A DNA stretch of 64,000 bases, taken from contig CP136068.1 of assembly GCA_032622095.1 (NCBI GenBank), positions 162,893,465-162,957,464 on the forward strand. Direction: 5' to 3'. The notes under the pieces were generated by a model. That model saw only the letters and a list, made by a program, of their open reading frames with translations, was not told where the DNA came from and searched no databases. A program made the position numbers and the translations under genes. The stretch comes from Siphonodentalium dalli (Eukaryota > Mollusca > Scaphopoda > Gadilida > Siphonodentaliidae). The stretch's first letter is position 1. Every line of letters starts with the position of its first letter. Shown here in pieces: positions 60,550-64,000 of the stretch.

Positions 60550-61430
60550 TTTGGGGAAAGGCTGTTCTCCTAGAGGGTCATCAATTTTTGGAATTTTAAT
60601 AAATTAATTTATAAAAGATGTAGCTCGATCATATCTTGCAATACCGACATATAAACAATTGTAATCATTAGAATGCATGCCTGCTGCATATTGATACAAA
60701 AGTTTATATATTGGCCTGAAAATATTTACCTTGACATTGTAAGCCAGTGCATTATTGTATATACCCGAAGCTCCGTACGTGAGACTCGCATATATAGCTG
60801 CACCAGTGCAGCTCCCGCCATGAAATGGTTAATTATATAACACATAGAGATGGTGCATTTCTTCCCTGAACTTTCGACACGGATTGAGAAGTATGAACTA
60901 GTTATTAATCAGAGATACAAGTCAACAGGAACTTATGTGACTACAAAATACCGGTAAGTTTCAAGGTGGATTATCTCTTCCGCAACATGATCTATACAGT
61001 TTCATGGGTATGGAATAATAGATACGAATCGAAGACCCCTGCCCAGAAACGCGTCTATCAGTTAATATTGATTTTATTTGGATTTTTTGTTTGTTATAAA
61101 ATAACTCTGTGCCGTTCAATAATGGTCCCTGATATTCACGACCGTCTTTTTTATTTGCGTTTTTGTAGTTATTTTCAGTTATTTTAATCAATCTGGGGGG
61201 GTGAAAAAATTTCTTCCGGCACGTATGCCGGGGTGGGTGGGTGGTCAAAGCCACCAACAAGCAATTTTTTCCGCAACTAAAAAAAAAAATTCCTGCTTGT
61301 TTTTAGTGTTTTGGCAATGAGTTGGGCTTCAAAACCACTTTGAATCAGTTTGAATGAGAGAAATAATGTAATTCTAACTGGTAAACTGACTGCAGGCAGT
61401 TATCGTGTTGTATTTTGTTGCAAATTTTGA
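60550..61430. other. Intronic, gene-free
   Basis: A segment at about 60,990-61,080 is the reverse complement of 62,330-62,450 (AAATAAAATCAATATTARYTG and CGTTTCYGGGC words), forming a loose inverted repeat around the MITE region. A G-rich fragment lies at 61,194-61,270. No gene is seen. Confidence 0.45.
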
Positions 61431-61742
61431 AATCCAAGATGGCCGCTGGCAGCCATGTTTTTTTGGCCGAATGACCTCAAAATTACTCATTCCTATTTAC
61501 ATGTCCATGTTAACATCCATGATAAATAGTATGCAAAGAAATTCATATACAGTTGTTTACAGTGAATTTCCCCCCGCAAATCTCTGTTTTAGTGTTAAAA
61601 GGGGGGTGGGTGTCAAAAAATGGTCGGAAAAAACTGCCGAAAACGGAAAAAAAATTGGCGGTGGGGGTGGGTGGGTACAAAAAATGATCGAAAGGGAAAA
61701 AATGCCATACGTGCCTGAAATTTTTTTCCGACCCCCCCCCTG
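61431..61742 (+). repeat. Dispersed repeat with G-rich and C-rich ends, copy 2
   Basis: Near-identical to 46,901-47,217, with a shorter poly-C end (9 bases) and a few substitutions. It lies 14.5 kb from copy 1 in the same orientation. Confidence 0.85.
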
Positions 61743-61962
61743 CTGGATCTGGATAAATACGTCCAAGTAACCAATTTGGTATGATAGGACGGGCGGTGGG
61801 CTATGTTATTGCGCGGCGCCAACAGACTTATGAAAATAAGCATATGATACACTCTATGTCTTATCTACTTGATTCGCATTTAATATTACAATAGATACAA
61901 TCAATCGAGACATTTGGCGGCTCGCATTCGTTCGGACCAGCACGCTGGAGGCCTCTAGATAA

Positions 61963-62286
61963 GTGCCACCGCAGACGCTACGATTAAAATCGTAAGTGGG
62001 GAAAATCGTAGGTGGAGAAATCGTAGCTTGCCCGCAGACGCTACGGTGCTGCGATCTTTGCAGCTACGATTTTCGTGGTATTTACAACATGACCAGTGCG
62101 ACATGTGGTCATGTGACAGCTACGATCGCGCGCGTTGCCAAAGTCACGCCACGATTTTCCTGGTAAAATCAAACAGTGCTTGATTGCTACGATTTGGCTA
62201 CGATATTGTCGTGGGCATGCGCATTAGATGCTTCCTCCTGCGATTTCCCCCACTTACGATTTTAATCGCAGCGTGTGCGGTGGCAC
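61963..62286. mobile_element. Harbinger-like MITE with TAA target duplication
   Basis: 324 bp with terminal inverted repeats of about 46 bp beginning GTGCCACCGCAGACGCTACG on the left and the near-exact complement on the right. TAA flanks both ends (61,960-61,962 and 62,287-62,289), the 3-bp duplication typical of PIF/Harbinger. Several internal CTACGATT-type words repeat in both orientations. There is no coding capacity. Confidence 0.85.
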
Positions 62287-62289
62287 TAA

Positions 62290-63259
62290 CAGTTCTATTT
62301 ACAGAAAAAAGAAGGTCCCATTAATTGAATACAATAATATCGAAATAAAATCAATATTAGTTGATACAATCGTTTCCGGGCCGGGATTTCCAACTCATAC
62401 GTATTATTTCATAGCGAGGAAACTATCTAAAATTTGTTATTTAAAGAGAACTATAGTTGCGGTAAATCCATTATATCCATATTACTCTTGGGATCCAAAT
62501 AAAAGGAGGGTGCAGAATAAAAGTAGGGGGTGGAAAATATCCCAAAATCAAATAATAGTAACGGGTGGAATAAAATTAGGGGTGTGAACTTTAAAGCTAT
62601 TCTCAAAACCTCGTTCGGATTTTCATTAATACCAAATAATTGAGAAACACAAACAGCATAATACGTGCTTGTAACAATGGTTAGAATATTACCAGAACAT
62701 TGAAATCGAAGCGAATCCCTGTCAATAATATGTAATTAGGTCGGCTAATATGTCGATTATTTTGATAGAAAATTGCCTCCCAGACACCCGCCTATATAAC
62801 TGCAAAATTACAAAATTCTGCCATAATCCTAAAGCAGAGTATTGTGATAAGTTACTATGTCATTGATGTTAACAAACAAAGCAGATGGTAATCTTAAAAT
62901 TACTGTTATATATTCAATAATTGTGAGGCAGGGAGCTGTTGTGATATATCGTACTAGTACTTATACTTATAGAAGATATTAAGTCGCAATATGACCCGCA
63001 GCTGAAACTAAGAGAAAATGGAATCATTTTTGCAAATGTGACTTCCAGAAATAACAAAACGTAGGGGTCCAAATAAGCACAATATGGTGTGATTATTTCG
63101 ACAAAAATGATAAACGTGGGGGTGCGTTTATATGAATACCGAGAGTAGTATATATAACTAGTGTAGCTAAATATGATTATACCAAACCATAATTATTGTC
63201 ATATCGATAATTCTGGAACCCAGTTAACATAACTGGTATTTACATGTAACTCATATTTT
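62290..63259. other. Intronic, gene-free
   Basis: A+T-rich intron sequence. The open frame that runs through the MITE into this region (to about 62,587) has no recognisable motif. Nothing else is supported. Confidence 0.45.
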
Positions 63260-63649
63260 TTTTACCCTGTGCCAATGCATTCTCTTATATATGCGAGTCG
63301 ACCATAGGTCGCCTCGCATATATAAGAGAATGCATTAGCCTAACAATTGTTTAACAATTTTTTTAAATTTTAATAATGTTTTCTTGTATTCTTTAACAAT
63401 TTTATAATTTCACCCATACAGAGCCCCAGACAAACATGAGCAGACGACACTCTTCTATATGCTTCTATATATGTGTGGGGCTCCATGCAGGGTAATGGAT
63501 GTTTTTTATTTTATGTCCTAAAAATTGTCAGAAACATTTATTTAAACAAAAATGATAAAAAATTGTTAGGCCAATGCATTCTCTTATATATGCGAGGCGA
63601 CCTATGGTCGACTCGCATATATAAGAGAATGCATTGGCACAGGGTAAAA
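63260..63649. mobile_element. Element with 89-bp terminal inverted repeats that are themselves palindromes
   Basis: The left end (63,260-63,348) and right end (63,561-63,649) are reverse complements with one mismatch. Each is also a hairpin: CCAATGCATTCTCTTATATA plus TGCGAG pairs with CTCGCATATA plus AGAGAATGCATT around a loop CGACC-ATAGG-TCG. The outer ends read TTTTACCCTGTGCC and GGCACAGGGTAAAA, and TA can be taken as target duplication inside these ends. The 212-bp interior has no gene. It ends 22 bp before the NIT2-like splice acceptor. Confidence 0.8.
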
Positions 63650-63671
63650 CAATATATCTCGTCTCTTTTAG

Positions 63672-63792
63672 GAGTGCTTTAATTCTCCATATGGCTCTTC
63701 ATACTTTAAAGAATACTCTGAGAAGATTCCTGGAGCTTCTACCCAGATGCTTTCATGTGCCGCGAAAGAAAACAATGTCTTCTTAATTGGAG
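63672..63792 (+). CDS. NIT2: Omega-amidase exon carrying the catalytic Glu
   Basis: TCTCTTTTAG precedes GAG TGC TTT. The exon reads [12 protein letters not shown], then [12 protein letters not shown], then NVFLIGG split at a GTGAGA donor (phase 1 out). The first codon, Glu of [10 protein letters not shown], aligns with the general-base Glu of the nitrilase Glu-Lys-Cys triad, so the preceding 4.6 kb intron interrupts the gene right at the active-site residue. The Lys and Cys of the triad would be on later exons outside the window. No frame damage is visible, so the gene is probably functional. The identity as NIT2 is supported by the whole ECFNSPYG-x3-F-x-EY-EKIPG-ST run. Confidence 0.92.
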
Positions 63793-64000
63793 GTGAGATA
63801 ATAAAATAAGGTCAAACGAATTGGATGTTAGCTCACAAAATTCGGTGTTCGTATATGGCAAGCCGTGACATAAAATGTACTTCTGAATAACAGTTGATGT
63901 TGAATTACAAGTTAATGAGGTTTTCAGAATTAGAAATGAGTTACTAGAAATAGCCACTGTTGAAATTGAGCATGACGGTTATCCTCTTGAGTTCGTGGGG
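63793..64000 (+). other. NIT2: Start of the next NIT2-like intron
   Basis: After GTGAGATAA the sequence is A+T-rich with no further exon before the window ends. Confidence 0.7.

Larger units (their letters stand above)
59044..63671 (+). other. NIT2: Intron of NIT2-like gene
   Basis: 4,628 bp from GTAAGATC to TCTCTTTTAG, phase 0. It contains a possible SINE/LINE-type tail near 59,180-59,217 (GGCGCTCAATAATTG followed by A/T trinucleotides), a 44-bp minisatellite, G-rich dispersed repeats, a Harbinger-like MITE and a palindromic element ending 22 bp before the acceptor. Confidence 0.85.

Noticed and set aside
62228-62587. 119-codon frame
   Set aside because: It begins inside the Harbinger-like MITE and has no recognisable motif.

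Overview
The window looks like repeat-dominated genomic DNA from a marine invertebrate, most likely a lophotrochozoan and probably a mollusc. This rests on A+T-rich sequence, spliced genes with long introns, a GIMAP/AIG1-type GTPase, Penelope-like retroelements and Helitron-type elements with internal tandem repeats. The class of animal cannot be fixed from the sequence alone.

Host genes are few. A GIMAP-like GTPase with a repeated coiled-coil tail lies at 40.0-41.35 kb (+). Two exons of a NIT2-type omega-amidase gene lie at 58,925-59,043 and 63,672-63,792 (+); the second begins with the predicted catalytic Glu codon, and the 4.6 kb intron between them holds a 44-bp minisatellite, a Harbinger-like MITE and a palindromic TA-flanked element. 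A cysteine-rich zinc-ribbon-like exon lies at 25,581-25,920 (+). A broken THAP-domain start lies at 7,046-7,162, a LINE reverse-transcriptase scrap at about 49.5-49.8 kb (-), and a GC-rich decayed coding remnant at 57.2-57.95 kb.

The rest is mobile and repetitive DNA. Two Helitron-like non-autonomous families dominate; both start TC, end CTAG and usually sit between A and T. I call them family A (5' TCTATATTTGCGAATG, 3' GGGTAACCCTGCTAG, with an internal array of about 300-bp units) and family B (5' TCTATTATATATTTTG or TCTCATATATATTTTG, 3' hairpin plus CTAG). Family A occupies about 11.35-17.94, 26.3-27.6, 28.07-31.02 and 53.95-57.1 kb. Family B occupies 17.96-19.63, 22.37-23.12 and 33.58-36.81 kb, the last as four head-to-tail copies. 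Three Penelope-like fragments lie at 19.8-25.4 kb, and two of them carry a hammerhead-ribozyme-like core.

The largest structure is an interrupted inverted repeat spanning about 27.63-38.67 kb, with almost no spacer at its centre near 32.9 kb. Its left arm was invaded by a family A Helitron and its right arm by the four-copy family B array, so each arm preserves the empty site of the other. Other regions are divergent tandem and segmental duplications (4-6.9 kb, 5-10.9 kb, 42.5-44.35 kb, 47.8-53.0 kb). I saw no rRNA, tRNA or CRISPR array.
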